Positions 8,569 through 18,879 of a stretch of 64,000 bases of DNA are shown one piece after another. Made by a program: the position numbers and the translations under genes. Under the pieces are notes generated by a model that saw only the letters and a program-made list of their open reading frames with translations, was not told where the DNA came from and did no database searches. Position 1 is the stretch's first letter, and every line of letters begins with the position of its first letter. Origin of the DNA: Pararge aegeria (Eukaryota > Arthropoda > Insecta > Lepidoptera > Nymphalidae); contig NC_053186.1 of assembly GCF_905163445.1 (NCBI RefSeq), positions 1,120,599 to 1,184,598 on the forward strand, written 5' to 3'.

Positions 8569-8999
8569 ATCAAGAACATATAGAAGCCTCATTGCATGCA
8601 GTGCATTATGTCCAAAAACAGTGAAAACTCCCCGCGCTCAACTCACTTAATGTTGCTACGTTTCAAACTTTTCCCATATTCCCCATTTTATGTTAAAGGT
8701 GTAGAACATTAGAGGTAAAAATATTATTGTTCGCTGCTAAATAGAGTGATTGGTAATTGGTCTTAACGTCTGATGACACAAGAGCTGGCGTTTATTTAGC
8801 CTAACGGCTAAGTCGTTTTTTTTTTTTTTTTAAATGTTAAGATCGCACCAGAAGAGTCACCGGTGAAAAAGTCTAGCTATTCAAAGGGGCAATAGCACTA
8901 ACATTATATAGCAAACCACTACTTAAGTTGAGTGTTTTTTTTTTTTAAATATTAGTCGTGGACACGGTTTCTGAATGTTCTTAATTCTGAGGTGTTGGC

Positions 9000-9118
9000 T
9001 ACCAATCCGCACATGGCCAGCGTGGTGGACTACGACCTAAACCCTCACCCTAAACCCCAGTGTTGGACTTCTCATTCTGATAGACCCGTGCCCTCTATTG
9101 GGCCCTTAATGGGTAGAT
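9000..9118 (+). repeat. SINE-A 3' fragment
   Basis: ACCAATCCGCACATGGCCAG, CGTGGTGGACTACGACCTAA, GACCCGTGCCCTCTATTGGG and TAATGGGTAGATAATGG match the 3' half of SINE-A, with a short internal expansion (CCCTCACCCTAAACCCC). Confidence 0.75.
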
Positions 9119-9590
9119 AATGGTATATCTATACTCTATATCTATACTCTATCTATTATCTAATAATTAAGCTGAAGTTTGTCTTTTTGTACGTTGGAAC
9201 GCGCTAATCTCAAGAACAAACAGATGTATTTGAAAAATTATTGTTTACATTTGATAGCTCAACTCATTGTAATGACTGAAAGTTTTACATAATTTCCTTA
9301 AAATATCCACAAGATGGCGTAAGAAGCGATATATATCACATAATTAGATAACGGAAACGGCAATTAAGGAAAATCAATAGATTAAGGAAACGTCAGTCAT
9401 TATCAACACATCTTCGGGGGTAAGTGGATGGGGCGATGAGGAAAATTCTCGTTAGTACCTAAAGACGTCTCTCTATACAAATAATTCAAGTGACAGTCTG
9501 CGGTTACAAATAACTGTTTTCTTACTATGCTTTTTTATTATTTCGAGGAAATCATAACCTGAAATGTTGTTTCTAATTTCCACTGGAAGT
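9119..9590. other. Unassigned spacer
   Basis: There is no gene or recognised element. It contains short TATCTATACTC repeats at 9125-9165. Confidence 0.45.
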
Positions 9591-9690
9591 TAGCCCTTGA
9601 CTGCAATTTTACCAGGAGGTGAGTGATGATGCAGTCTGAGATGGTAGCGGGCTAACCTGTTATCATCTCAGACTGCATCATCAAGAAATA
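9591..9690 (-). repeat. SINE-C 3' end with inverted duplication
   Basis: TTAGCCCTTGACTGCAAT, ACCAGGAGGTGAGTGATGAT and GTAGCGGGCTAACCTGTTA are the complement of the SINE-C 3' end. Bases 9624-9643 and 9664-9683 are exact 20-bp reverse complements with a 20-nt spacer, so the end has been inverted-duplicated. Confidence 0.75.
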
Positions 9691-11085
9691 CATGTGCGAG
9701 GTTTTCAGAAACAAATACAGCGTGACAACCAATCTGTGTTGTCACCAAATTGAACGTTAAATGGTGTAACGGATAACTGTAGCATCAAAATAAATCTTAT
9801 GTTCCTGGTTAGGACTAACACAATAACTCACACACACGTTCATACGCACACACATACACGTGTTAATGTAATTTCAATTCATTACAATTAGTTAGAATTG
9901 GTAATTTTTTTTTTGAAATTTTTAATTTCTCTAAATCGAGTACTAGTGACGTTTTTTGTGGGTGTGTGGTAAGAATCCCTTTTTAGCTTGCATATTAATT
10001 GTAAAATGTACTGATTTATGATTGAGTGTATGCCGCACAAATATTAAAACAGTCTTAAAATATTTTATCGATAGATGCAGAGGCAGTGTCACATCCCTTT
10101 TCCCGTTTAAGTTAAATTGTATTATGATGAATAAGATGTTTCTTATTTATTCTTTACTTAACTGTTTGAAAAAGGAGTGTAATGTATTAAAAGTTCATGG
10201 ATGTATGTATGTGAGTTTATACCACCCTAACTTCAAAATGCCAGAATTGATTTGGATGCAAGAATCATAAGAATCTTTACATCTTCTCACTTGAGAGTAG
10301 CCGTGTTTCTTTAATTTTGACACTAGATATACATTATTTGAATAATATAATGACGACTGTCACCATTTTTCATCTTTTCATCTGAAAATGCATGCAGTGT
10401 CAGGTAGTCTTGCAACCCAAATTGGGGCAAATAAATGGTAGGTACGTACTTAAATAAAATAAGTTTGGTGTTTGGTGTTAACATTAAGCCATGTATATCT
10501 TCAGTTTTTACACTTTTTTTAATGCTTATGGATCAGACTACATTTATGTCCTATATAGCATGAATGGCTGTATAGTTATATAACCTTTTTCATTCTTCAA
10601 TGCCTTAGTTTACAAAGTTTCACATTTCGATACAGTTACCTGTGTCCAAATGGCCACCATTTAATCACTGTCAAATTCATAATTGGAATACATCGATACA
10701 CAAATACAGGTCATAATAAATTCATTAATATTTTTATCGACAGATGCCCGCGTCACATCCCTACCCGTTCAGACGTCCCCTATCGATCCAGCATCTGAGG
10801 GGCGGCCCACCTTGTGACTATTACGGCCGATGAACCGATGACCTTATATTTTTAGAATATACATTATGTACCTCCGCGTAACAAAGGACCCTTATTGTTA
10901 AAGCGTATGGATTTATTTCTTCTACCTTGCATTTTGTAGTCGCCAGATAATATCTGCTGTTATAACTAACACCTGCAGGGCTAGCATTATCTCGTCTAAG
11001 GCTTTAAGAAATATGAGAAAATGGTAGAGAAAATTATCTCGTTGTGTGAATGTTAGCTCTACTGATAGTAAGAGATAAATAATAG
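9691..11085. other. Unassigned AT-rich region
   Basis: I see no host gene. The segments at 10030-10110 and 10690-10790 share TATCGA(T/C)AGATGC, then GTCACATCCCT and CCCGTT, so an undefined repeat occurs twice. The 82-codon frame at 10022-10270 shows no motif. Confidence 0.45.
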
Positions 11086-11295
11086 ACATGTTTTGCAGTA
11101 GAGTAACGGCAATTAGAATACGGTTATCAACACACTTCTCTTCCCGCGGGTTGCGTGCGTGGGTACTAGGGGAATATAACGGAAAGCGGGCAGCAGCGTC
11201 CTATGTGCTACTACTATTCATCTACTGCGGTCGCCAACCCGTCCACCTAATTCAGCAGTGGAGTCCTTACTGCCATAGCAACAAGTGGTAGTTCT
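11086..11295. other. GC-richer unassigned block
   Basis: About 200 bases are clearly more GC-rich than the surroundings. They hold a 67-codon open frame (11088-11291) without recognisable motif, and TTACTGCCATAGCAACAAG near the right end. This could be a repeat body, a promoter or a decayed exon. I cannot decide. Confidence 0.3.
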
Positions 11296-12650
11296 ACTTA
11301 GCATGACTACGGATATTAAGGTGGTCAGTTCGATTGCTGGGTTACTCGATTTGTGTGGTGTTTGAATAATATCTGTTGTATTTTGAGTTTTATGTCATGT
11401 GCCATAAAGCAAACATTAAATATGTTTGTGTCATTCATATGTGTTGTAAGATAAATGCAGCACTCATTGCCCACGCTTTGTACAGGTTAAACAATGCTCT
11501 AAGTTAAATGACATAAAACTCGAAATTCAATACTTTTTATTTGACTGCCGGAAGGAGCAGGTTTTTATTTTGTTAGATGAAGACTGTGCTCAGAAGTGGG
11601 ACGTCGGTCAGCTGTTAAGCTGTTCAATGTTATTGTGATTGGATACTTCTGGTTTATCATTCAGTATTTTGTGTTGATTTACTTGATGCTTTAAAAGCTC
11701 TGATAGAGTAAGGATTAGTGCAGTAACAAATTAATTTAGAATTTTCATTTACTGGTGCATGAGTTTCGGTTGTTGTATCAATCTCACAGTTTAGATTGAT
11801 TCTCGCACGTAGCTTCTAGTACAAGAGCCCACAGGAGTAACTCCTTAAAAGTTAAAAGTGAACCCTTCGCAATGAGTGCAATAGTTATTCTTTTTACTGC
11901 TAAAGAAAGATGGAGAAAATTGGGTTGGTGTTGTTTTACTTGAAATATCGAATTAAAGTATGATACAAATATTTAATTGAAATTTATAATACATAGCTGA
12001 GTTATACACGACTACGAATATTTGTTCGTTTAATTAATTATTAACAAATTTACAAAAAGAAAAGTATATTATTTAAGAACCCTATTCATCATTCTATTCA
12101 TCTTTATTATTATAAAACTCTTTTTAAGCGGCCGATACTATTTTTACCTATGTTTAATTTTGACTATTTTCAAGCTATCAAAGTAGCCTCAGAGAGAATG
12201 CTACTATATTTTCTTCCGCGGTCAAAAAGCGACTTTTTCTCAACTGCAGTAACTTTTGTGTCCATTATTTTATTCATACGCTGTAGTTAAAAGATATCCA
12301 TCGACTATTTCTATCGTCATAATCAATGTAGTAAAGTATTTATAGCTATTAATTAAATAGAAACTAATATACTTAATAGTTGAAAGATTTCGCTTCACAG
12401 CAGGAAAGAATTAAAATAAGTTGCACTGATGTCGACAAATTAATTATATCAGACATATTTTATTTCGTGTACTATTATATCATAAATTTGATTTTAATGA
12501 TTTTAACGAACTCACAGTAAAAAGATGGCTATGAAAAAGAAAGTTTATATTTTCAAATTATAAAAAGATTTTCTACATCAGTCCACAATTATTGACGGAG
12601 AAATTAGTATTTCTTTATTATTATTCCACTGCGATTGTGTCCATTTATTT
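11296..12650. other. Unassigned AT-rich region
   Basis: There is no ORF over 60 codons and no repeat end that I can align. It is probably old intergenic or intron DNA. Confidence 0.5.
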
Positions 12651-12654
12651 TAAA

Positions 12655-12765
12655 CTCAGTTGGTGCGCAGCACGGTATCGTTACGCTAAATCGGCTTGTA
12701 TCTTGCCATTGTTGGGGGTAACTAGCCACAGCTGAAACCTCCTCCTCCTTTGAAGTCTACTTAAA
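12655..12765 (-). repeat. SINE-C fragment
   Basis: TCGTTACGCTAAATCGGCTT and GGGGGTAACTAGCCACAGCT followed by GAAACCTCC match the complement of the SINE-C body with decay. Confidence 0.6.
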
Positions 12766-13010
12766 TTTAAGTTAAATCCTCTCGATGTCTTCATACATAC
12801 CAAATTGACTCTTGAAAATTCATCGATAAATTATTATCAAGCACAGATCACCGAGCGCACCACTAGAGCACTGTCAGCAAAGATAAGTGTTCGCGGTTCA
12901 GTCGACTCCGAGCATCTCATTAATGAAAAAAAAAATCAGATTCAATGTATTTTTTCATAAAACAGGCCCTGACTTTTATGTCTCGACAAAGGCCTATGCA
13001 GCGCGTAATT
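12766..13010. other. Unassigned spacer
   Basis: Nothing recognisable. There is a poly-A stretch near 12925. Confidence 0.4.
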
Positions 13011-13014
13011 ACAA

Positions 13015-13083
13015 TGGAGGGGTACGGCGGGGGGGAAGGCTCTAGCGGGAGGGAGAAAGGGGGAGGTAATGGAGGAGAGAAAC
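13015..13083 (+). repeat. G-rich purine tract
   Basis: The tract holds several runs of three to seven G (GGGG, GGGGGGG, GGG, GGG, GGGGG) within 60 bases. It could form a G-quadruplex with one long loop. No associated gene is seen. Confidence 0.6.
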
Positions 13084-13429
13084 CTATAGGTATAACTTTG
13101 AAAACGCTTCGGTTTAGTGGTTAGATTTTGTGCTTAATAATTGATAAAGACTATACTACTACTATTGTTTTCCTACTATTGAATCGGCGTGGTGGGCTTA
13201 CGCTCTTTGTATGTCTGACTGTGATGGATTTTGTTGTTGTTTTTTTTAACAAATACCTGTTTACCAATAATTGTTTGTTAAGTATAAGGTTTTCATGTCA
13301 GCAAATTGTCAAATGCTGTCCCTTGTATTGGAAACAATAATAATTAGTGTCTCTTGGTTATTTAAAACCACCTACGATAGCTAGTGCGCCAACTCTTTAT
13401 CTGTACAATAAAGATGAATAAAACAACGA

Positions 13430-13592
13430 CAATGTGACATGGTGATAACAAAAAAAACTGCTTCTACTTTGACCAGGATGCGTTTGGCGTTGACGAATAT
13501 GTTATCGCCATCAACTCACTTCTATGTCATATTTTACATGTAATGTACGCATCAAAAGTGCAAGGAATATTTGACTTTGACTTTAAATAAAA
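13430..13592 (+). repeat. LINE family B 3' UTR remnant
   Basis: CATGGTGATAACAAAAAAAA, GACCAGGATGCGTTTGGCG, TTATCGCCATCAAC, CGCATCAAAAGTGC and TATTTGACTTTGACTTT are the decayed 3' UTR and tail of family B. No ORF tail remains. Confidence 0.7.
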
Positions 13593-14029
13593 TTTTCAGA
13601 TCTGTTTATAAACCGAATTGAGAAACTTTTCATTTTTTGTAGGTCGGTTAATGAAACACACTCGCATGTATGTGATACATTAGTATAACGGGTTAGTATA
13701 AACACGCCATCTACAGTCACCTATGCGAAACCAAAGCCTATGTTTCGACACATAATAATTATATGGATGTTTCCCGTACTCCGGGGAAGCTGCCTCAATC
13801 AAAAGTTGCAAGGTATGCTAAAGCGATCTCACTTCACGGTTTTCATGAGAGGTCATGAATAATAATTAATTCTGGACGCCTGACGGCGGAGAGTCGTCTT
13901 CACGAGGCATAAGTTTGAATTTTTTATAACCCGAGTTTTTGACTCGTATGTCAGCAACCGTAACGATCATATTTTATAACTATATATAGCTTTGTTCTGA
14001 CTGACTAACGGACAAGCTACAACCCAAAT
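13593..14029. other. Unassigned spacer
   Basis: There is no gene. A GC-richer stretch lies at 13780-13910 without motif. Confidence 0.4.
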
Positions 14030-14160
14030 GAGTGAAACTTTTTTTGAAGTAAAACTTTTTTAGGCTTTCTAGGGAGTAACTCAGATTTTTTCTGAAGGAA
14101 GTAACGCTTACGTCAGAATTCTGTGTAGTTTCCGCTTTTTAAAAATAACAGACAGAGATA
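14030..14160 (-). repeat. Interspersed repeat E
   Basis: Its minus strand (AAAGCGGAAACTACACAGAA, GACGTAAGCGTTACTTCC, AAATCTGAGTTACTCCCTAG) matches 26222-26330 on the plus strand. Two copies in opposite orientation define a repeat of unknown class. Confidence 0.65.
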
Positions 14161-14920
14161 AGAAAAGGTTTTCCAAACGAACTCTGTCAGAAAAAGCTCC
14201 ACTACTAGTAAATAATTTGAGAGAAAATTCTTTGAGAGCGTAAAGTTAATAAGAAAGTCTGTTTTAGAATTCTATTTTTCTATTTAAATTCATGTAACAT
14301 GGTGTTGGGCTTGCGGTTAAAACACACGTTTCGGCCAATAGAACGTGTTTTATAATAGGGGAGTTTAGTTTGTAGAAAATAATTTTATTTTTAATTATGA
14401 TCATGATTATTGGTGTTTTGATTTTGATTTGTATTTTTTTAATTTAATTAATTTATTTAACACACAATAACAGAACGTAACATAATCGTAAGAACAACAA
14501 CCAATCAAATAAGCCACTCTCCACAAAATGTGTGTATACATGCAGGCAGAAGATGTGGTACTGGGATATTTTTCTAAAAAAAAAACTTTTAGCTTTGCCA
14601 GCAGCTTGCTTTCCGGAGACGGGCATATTTATCGGGCATATGGGTTATCAGGAATTCTAACACATATTAAAAAAATAGCGGCTTCAAGCGGCCCCCCAGA
14701 GTTCCGACGACTTCTGATAAGTATCTTTCCATATTAACTTCCGCTACTCTTCACAATACACCCACCGCATCGCATCGCCCGTCCTTATTATTCGCCTATC
14801 TATCCTTGTCGTTGTGTGATGTTGAATTGCCTTAATATAACCTTCCTCAAAGATGGGGCGATCAAATAAAAACGAGAATTTTATTCTGACTGGTAGTTCC
14901 AGAGATTAGCACATTCCAGA
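14161..14920. other. Unassigned region
   Basis: There is no supported gene. The open frame at 14528-14737 begins MCVYMQAEDVVLGYFSK and has no recognisable domain. AT-rich runs dominate 14390-14470. Confidence 0.4.
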
Positions 14921-14921
14921 A

Positions 14922-15200
14922 AAAAATCGGCTTAGTGAAAGTTGGACTTGCACACGAAGTTTTCCGTACCACGGCGCAATATGAACTACAACATAGTTTT
15001 AGCATTATTAAGATATGGCATAAAACACTGAAAAGACAAGTTTTTTGTAAGCGGTATTGCCCGCTTTTTGTTCGCCAAAAGAAGTTCACACCTGTGAAAA
15101 TTTCAACTCATGAGTTCTAGTTCATGAGATAAAACCCTCCGATTGACAGACGCATAGCGGAGGGTTATTTAAAGCGGACCCCTATGGCATCCTTATTTAT
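14922..15200 (+). repeat. Interspersed repeat F, longest copy
   Basis: It starts AAATCGGCTTAGTGAAAGTT (degenerate ACCGGCCAAGTGCGAGT), continues GTTTTCCGTACCACGG and ends with GTGAAAATTTCAACTCATGA, TTCATGAGATAAAACCCTCC and GACAGACGCATAGCGGAGGG. I recall this overall order from many lepidopteran genomes, but I cannot name its class. The frames on both strands (14862-15120) look like chance openings. Confidence 0.6.
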
Positions 15201-15325
15201 TTATTCTCCAACTCCACAAGTTCAGAAAAAAAAAACAAAACTTCTAGTTCATCCTTCAGGTTTGGTACCTGAAAAACAATATTGACCCTCGCTATTTGTA
15301 AAAACGACTTAAAATCTCCGAGCTA

Positions 15326-15615
15326 TTCAAAATTCAAAAAATTCAAAAAAATTCAAAATTCATTTATTTCAAGTACGCCTGATATAAGCACTTTTGAAAC
15401 GTCAAGTCTGTCTGTTTGTAGTGATTCTACCACCGGTTCGGAAGGCAGATTCTACCGAGAAGAAGCCGGCAAGAAACTCAGCAGTTGCTCTTTTCCAACA
15501 TCAACAATTTACATTTTGCATTTTTGACATTCATTTTTCTATCTTGTGAGAGCTGAAAGCGGAGCCGGATGCTTCCAAGCAACCTTGTCATTAAAAAATT
15601 CATCAATTGAATAGA
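15326..15615 (-). pseudogene. LINE family A 3' end
   Basis: The minus strand carries the tail of the ORF (degenerate NKVAWKHPAPLSALTR-like text near 15540-15600), then AACTGCTGAGTTTCTTGCCG, CTTCTTCTCGGTAGAATCTG, ACCGGTGGTAGAATCAC and repeated TTGAATTTT. It is heavily 5' truncated. Confidence 0.75.
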
Positions 15616-16104
15616 TAGCTCTTTTTAATTATTGAGTAGATAGCTCCAATTTTGTGGTGTAAGAATAGCTTATCAAAAAAACTCAAACATACCTAAAAAA
15701 AAAATCGCCCCATCTTAAATTGAACCTAGGACTCCGCAATCCCTCGTCAAAGCCAATCTCTAAACCACATAACACGTAAGAGTCTATAAAGGAAAATTTA
15801 TATGTATTATCTACCATTCTCCGAAGTAACCCTAAAAGCTATCTCCCATATACTCTATACTTGTGTCTGAGTGAATTCAATTTTCATACATAAATATTGT
15901 ATGAACCAAAGTGACGTGCGTCGTGAAAATTAAATTTTGCAGTTGAATGGAAATTTTCGAATCACTCTATAGGCATATAGGGTGTGAGTTTTTTTTAAAC
16001 CGGAAACTGTTGAGTTTGTTCAAAGAGTTTGCCATCAACAGCCCATAAATATCCCACTATTGGGCAATGCAGGTTGGTGGGCTTTTACGAGTATGATCAT
16101 ACTA
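15616..16104. other. Unassigned spacer
   Basis: There is no gene. The portion at 15700-15790 (GAACCTAGGACTCCGCAATC, AAAGCCAATCTCTAAACCAC) resembles a decayed SINE head on the minus strand, but boxes are not clear. Confidence 0.35.
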
Positions 16105-16330
16105 GCCGCTGCTCGCGGACTTCTTTGGGATAAAAAGTAGCTTATCACTCTCCGTCCTTTTAACTATCTCTATGCCAAATATCATGTTGATTGCTTGCTT
16201 GAGCAAGGGTGTTAAGGAAGGACAAAAAACACTTTCGAATTCCCTGCCTGCTGACATACGTCAGACTCAATCTCTAAATGTATTCAAGAAGCGTTTGGAA
16301 AACCTTTTCTTATCTATTTAAAATTATAGT
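16105..16330 (+). repeat. Repeat K plus short retroelement C-terminus
   Basis: The left part matches repeat K (see 2370-2520). At 16250-16320 the frame reads LPADIRQTQSLNVFKKRLEN then LFLSI and stop. This resembles the end of non-LTR reverse-transcriptase ORFs (LPxxIR...FKxxLK...LF). The length is too short for a family call. Confidence 0.45.
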
Positions 16331-16359
16331 ACGTAGTATACTGCATAAATATATAAATG

Positions 16360-16735
16360 CTTATATATATTATGTATAATATGATTCCTAAGTTAATTTT
16401 GGACCAACCAATGCATACGTTTAAAGAATATGTTAAAGCACATATATTGCAGCGAGGTTACTATACAATTGATAAATTTCCTAATAACAAGGTTGCTTGG
16501 AAGCATCCGGCTTCGCTTTCATCTCTCACAAGATAGAAAAATGTATGTTAAAATGTAAAATGTAAATAGTTGATGTTTAAAAAGAGAAACTGCTGAGTTT
16601 CTTACCGGCTTCTTCTCATTAGAATCTGCCTTCCAAACCGGTGGTAGAGACACTACAAACAGACACTTGACTTGACAGACTTGAAGTTTAAAAAGTGCTT
16701 TTATTAGGCCTACTTTAGGTATATTAATTTTGAAT
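16360..16735 (+). pseudogene. LINE family A 3' end
   Basis: The ORF tail (16373-16535) reads NMIPKLILDQPMHTFKEYV, ILQRGYYTIDKFPNNKVAW and HPASLSSLTR, then stop. The 3' UTR is intact in order (GAAACTGCTGAGTTTCTTAC, ACCGGTGGTAGAGACACTAC, TAGGCCTACTTTAGG). It is the same end as 3065-3474 but independently diverged. The last ~100 bases of a hAT MITE follow. Confidence 0.8.
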
Positions 16736-16759
16736 ACGTCTGTAGTATTAGAATTTATG

Positions 16760-16844
16760 AGTAAGGAGTATAGTAAGAGTAGGGAGATTTTCTTCATTTT
16801 ATATCATCTGCATACCCTGTGCATACCCTATATGCACGCAACTG
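16760..16844. mobile_element. hAT MITE right-end fragment
   Basis: TTTTCTTCATTTTATATCAT, CTGCATACCCTGTGCATACC and ATGCACGCAACTG match the right half of the complete MITE at 62766-62969. The left half is absent, so no target duplication can be checked. Confidence 0.75.
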
Positions 16845-16904
16845 ACTGTTATTAAATCTATGAAGTTATTCGCAGCAATTTTATTTTATAAGCAGAAAAG
16901 AACG

Positions 16905-17108
16905 CCAATGAACAGAGCAAATTTGGCAAGGAAAACGTTCATCAAAGTGCCGCCCTGTACCCATTGGGCATACTTAAGCCCATGTGTCTGTAATCACACC
17001 GGCAAACACACCCTTCAGATCGGAACACAGCATTACTGCTTGGCGGCAGACATATAACGGCAGTACTTCCCCGGACGAGCTCTGTGACAAAAAGCTCTGC
17101 TTCTACTA
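16905..17108 (+). repeat. Interspersed repeat H, long copy
   Basis: Ordered blocks AAGTGCCGCCCTGTACCCAT, CCCATGTGTCTGTAATCACA, CCGGCAAACACAC, CTTCAGATCGGAACACAGCA, GCTTGGCGGCAGA and TACTTCCCCGGACGAGCTC recur at 35270-35472, with partial copies at 38900-38968 and 61130-61240. Class unknown. The 65-codon frame within it is not a gene. Confidence 0.65.
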
Positions 17109-17544
17109 GACATGTTATTCGTGATCATATTTCTGACTTAAGGCTTATACAATGTATGTACGCGATACGAAAAAAGCGCTAAAATTACCTCAAACGCATA
17201 TTTTCTTAGTTATTCGTTAAATTACGGAATGATACATAAATACTATATAATATGTAGAGTTTCCTAATCATTTTGGTCACTAAAAAGTGGAAATGGAAAA
17301 GTGCACGGACGGGCTACGTAGAATTTTAGTTTGCAACGTTTTGAATTCGTATTCGCTCTGAAGACGTCGCTTTGGTCTCTGTTATCCTCAGTAATACCTG
17401 ATACACATCGTAACCTAGCTTTACTTAAGAGACGTAGTTAGCCTATTCCAACATTCCGTATTGGAGCGTGGTGGGTTTCCTATTAGAGGGCAGGTTGTAG
17501 CCTTAAGTTAAAAATATTGGTAATTCCCGTATATATTCCATATT
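17109..17544. other. Unassigned spacer
   Basis: There is no gene. At 17445-17500, GGAGCGTGGTGGGTTTCCTA hints at a very old SINE-A 3' fragment. Confidence 0.35.
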
Positions 17545-17640
17545 TGGCGCAGCAGTGTGTTTTAATAGCAGGTCCCAGATTCGATGCCCGGCTACCAAAT
17601 AATGATGACTGATTCTTAATATTGGGTTTGAGTCCAGTTT
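17545..17640 (+). repeat. SINE-J, tRNA-derived fragment
   Basis: TTGGCGCAGCAGTGTG is A-box-like, and CAGATTCGATGCCCGG about 30 bases later is B-box-like, followed by GCTACCAAATAATGATGAC. This is a typical tRNA-derived SINE head with altered box spacing. Confidence 0.5.
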
Positions 17641-17755
17641 CCACGATAAGTTAATGCGTACCTTTACAATTTGGTTTAGTATTTTTACTTTAATATTATT
17701 TCCTTTTTAATTTTTCTAAAATAGATAACATTATGAGTATCAATTCTATAGAGCA

Positions 17756-17832
17756 TAGGTCTCCTATCAGAATGGACACGGATTCAGGCCTTAGCCCACC
17801 ACGCTTTCAAAGTGCGAATTGGTGGACTTGAT
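17756..17832 (-). repeat. SINE-A 3' fragment
   Basis: GGTCTCCTATCAGAATGGAC, GGCCTTAGCCCACCACGCT and AGTGCGAATTGGTGGACTTG are the complement of the SINE-A 3' end. Confidence 0.75.
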
Positions 17833-17872
17833 ACGCCACTTTGTTCGAAATAGCCCAAAAAATTGTTTTTTT

Positions 17873-18077
17873 TTATGTTTGCTTGACTGTGACTGTGGAG
17901 CGCGCTTGCCTAGAAGATGCCTTCACTCTTGATTTGAAGGTACTCATATTGTAGGTACTGGGGCAAATGGAAGCTGGAAGGGCATTCCAGATCCTAGCGG
18001 TGCGGATCAGAAACGAAGATGCAAAGCGCTTCGTACGCGTCCGCTTTACATCAACTACGTAGAAATGCAGATCAAAA
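17873..18077 (-). pseudogene. Non-LTR RT C-terminus, family L (CR1/Jockey-like)
   Basis: The minus strand reads DLHFYVVDVKRTRTKRFASS, FLIRTARIWNALPASICPST and YNMSTFKSRVKASSRQARS. The RTxRxWNxLP motif followed by a YxxxxFKxR stretch is the standard end of CR1/Jockey-superfamily reverse-transcriptase ORFs. Catalytic domains are absent. Related copies lie at 36020-36363 and 53325-53500. A family A LINE tail abuts it at 18085. Confidence 0.8.
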
Positions 18078-18084
18078 TTCAAAA

Positions 18085-18152
18085 TAAAAAAAAAAATATT
18101 TATTTCAAGTAGGCCTAATTAATAAGAAACGTCAAGTCAGTCTGTTTGCAGT
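18085..18152 (-). repeat. LINE family A tail fragment
   Basis: AATATTTATTTCAAGTAGGC, CTAATTAATAAGAAACG and TCAAGTCAGTCTGTTTGCAG are the last ~65 bases of family A on the minus strand. Confidence 0.75.
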
Positions 18153-18590
18153 GTTCGTTTCGGTGCCTCGCGGTTCGACACGGTTCAAACGCGGTTTGAA
18201 ATACGCCATGTTGGTTTTTTCCCATGAAAAAGACAGGTGGCATCTAGTTACAGGGCTTGATACAAGCATGGAAACACCATTGAGACCCTTTCAAAATACC
18301 CCTAATATACAGCAGTTGATGTCCGGAAAAACGATTAAGAACAAATTACTATTGAATTTAATTTTAAGTAAACCGCGGAGGAATAAAAAATAATCGCATA
18401 GTATCCATACCGATTAAAATGCGAAAGTATTATTATATGTTTGTTAGTTACCTAAGTTTCTTGATGAATCATAGCCTGTATCCTGGATATGGACGTAGGA
18501 TACTATTTATCCCTTGATAGATATTGTGTCTTTTTACCTATGTTCGGCTTCGCAGTTAAACCAGTTGGTGAAATTTAGTTTTTTTACTAC
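18153..18590. other. Unassigned segment with an 80-codon open frame
   Basis: The open frame at 18151-18393 begins MFVSVPRGSTRFKRGLKYAM and ends in a lysine/arginine-rich tail (PRRNKK). I recognise no domain and no flanking splice signals. The codon pattern is not decisive, so I do not call a gene. The rest has no clear repeat. Confidence 0.3.
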
Positions 18591-18592
18591 TA

Positions 18593-18876
18593 GTCAGCCC
18601 TCATCTGCAATCTACGCCGGTGATGATGCAGTCTAAGATGATAGCGGGCTAACCTGTTAGGGAGTATGACAGTTGTATTTAACCTATACCCCTTATCGGT
18701 TTCTACGCGATATCATACGTCGGTTGGTAACTAGCCACGGCCGAAGCCTCCCGACAGACCCGACTAGAGAAAATTCGGTAACTATAAATTCCCAAATTGC
18801 GCCGGGAATCGAACTCGGGTCCGCTAAATAAAAACACTGCGCTCATCGCTGCGCACGACAGGTCGTCAAAAGGCGT
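18593..18876 (-). repeat. SINE-C, near-complete copy
   Basis: The minus strand runs GACGACCTGTCGTGCGCAGC, B box GAGTTCGATTCCC (complement near 18810-18822), TTGGGAATTTATAG, CTAGTCGGGTCTGTCGGGAG, GCTTCGGCCGTGGCTAGTTA, GTAGAAACCGATAAGGGGT, CTAACAGGTTAGCCCGCT and ATCATCTTAGACTGCATCAT. It is the most complete SINE-C here and can serve as the window reference. Confidence 0.85.
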
Positions 18877-18879
18877 AAA

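Noticed and set aside
17445..17500. SINE-A 3' fragment (GGAGCGTGGTGGGTTTCC)
   Set aside because: Only about 18 bases fit and the order of flanking words is wrong. Mentioned only within the spacer entry.
18151..18393. 80-codon open frame starting MFVSVPRG
   Set aside because: No recognisable domain, no splice or promoter context, and it starts inside a LINE tail. A gene call cannot be supported.
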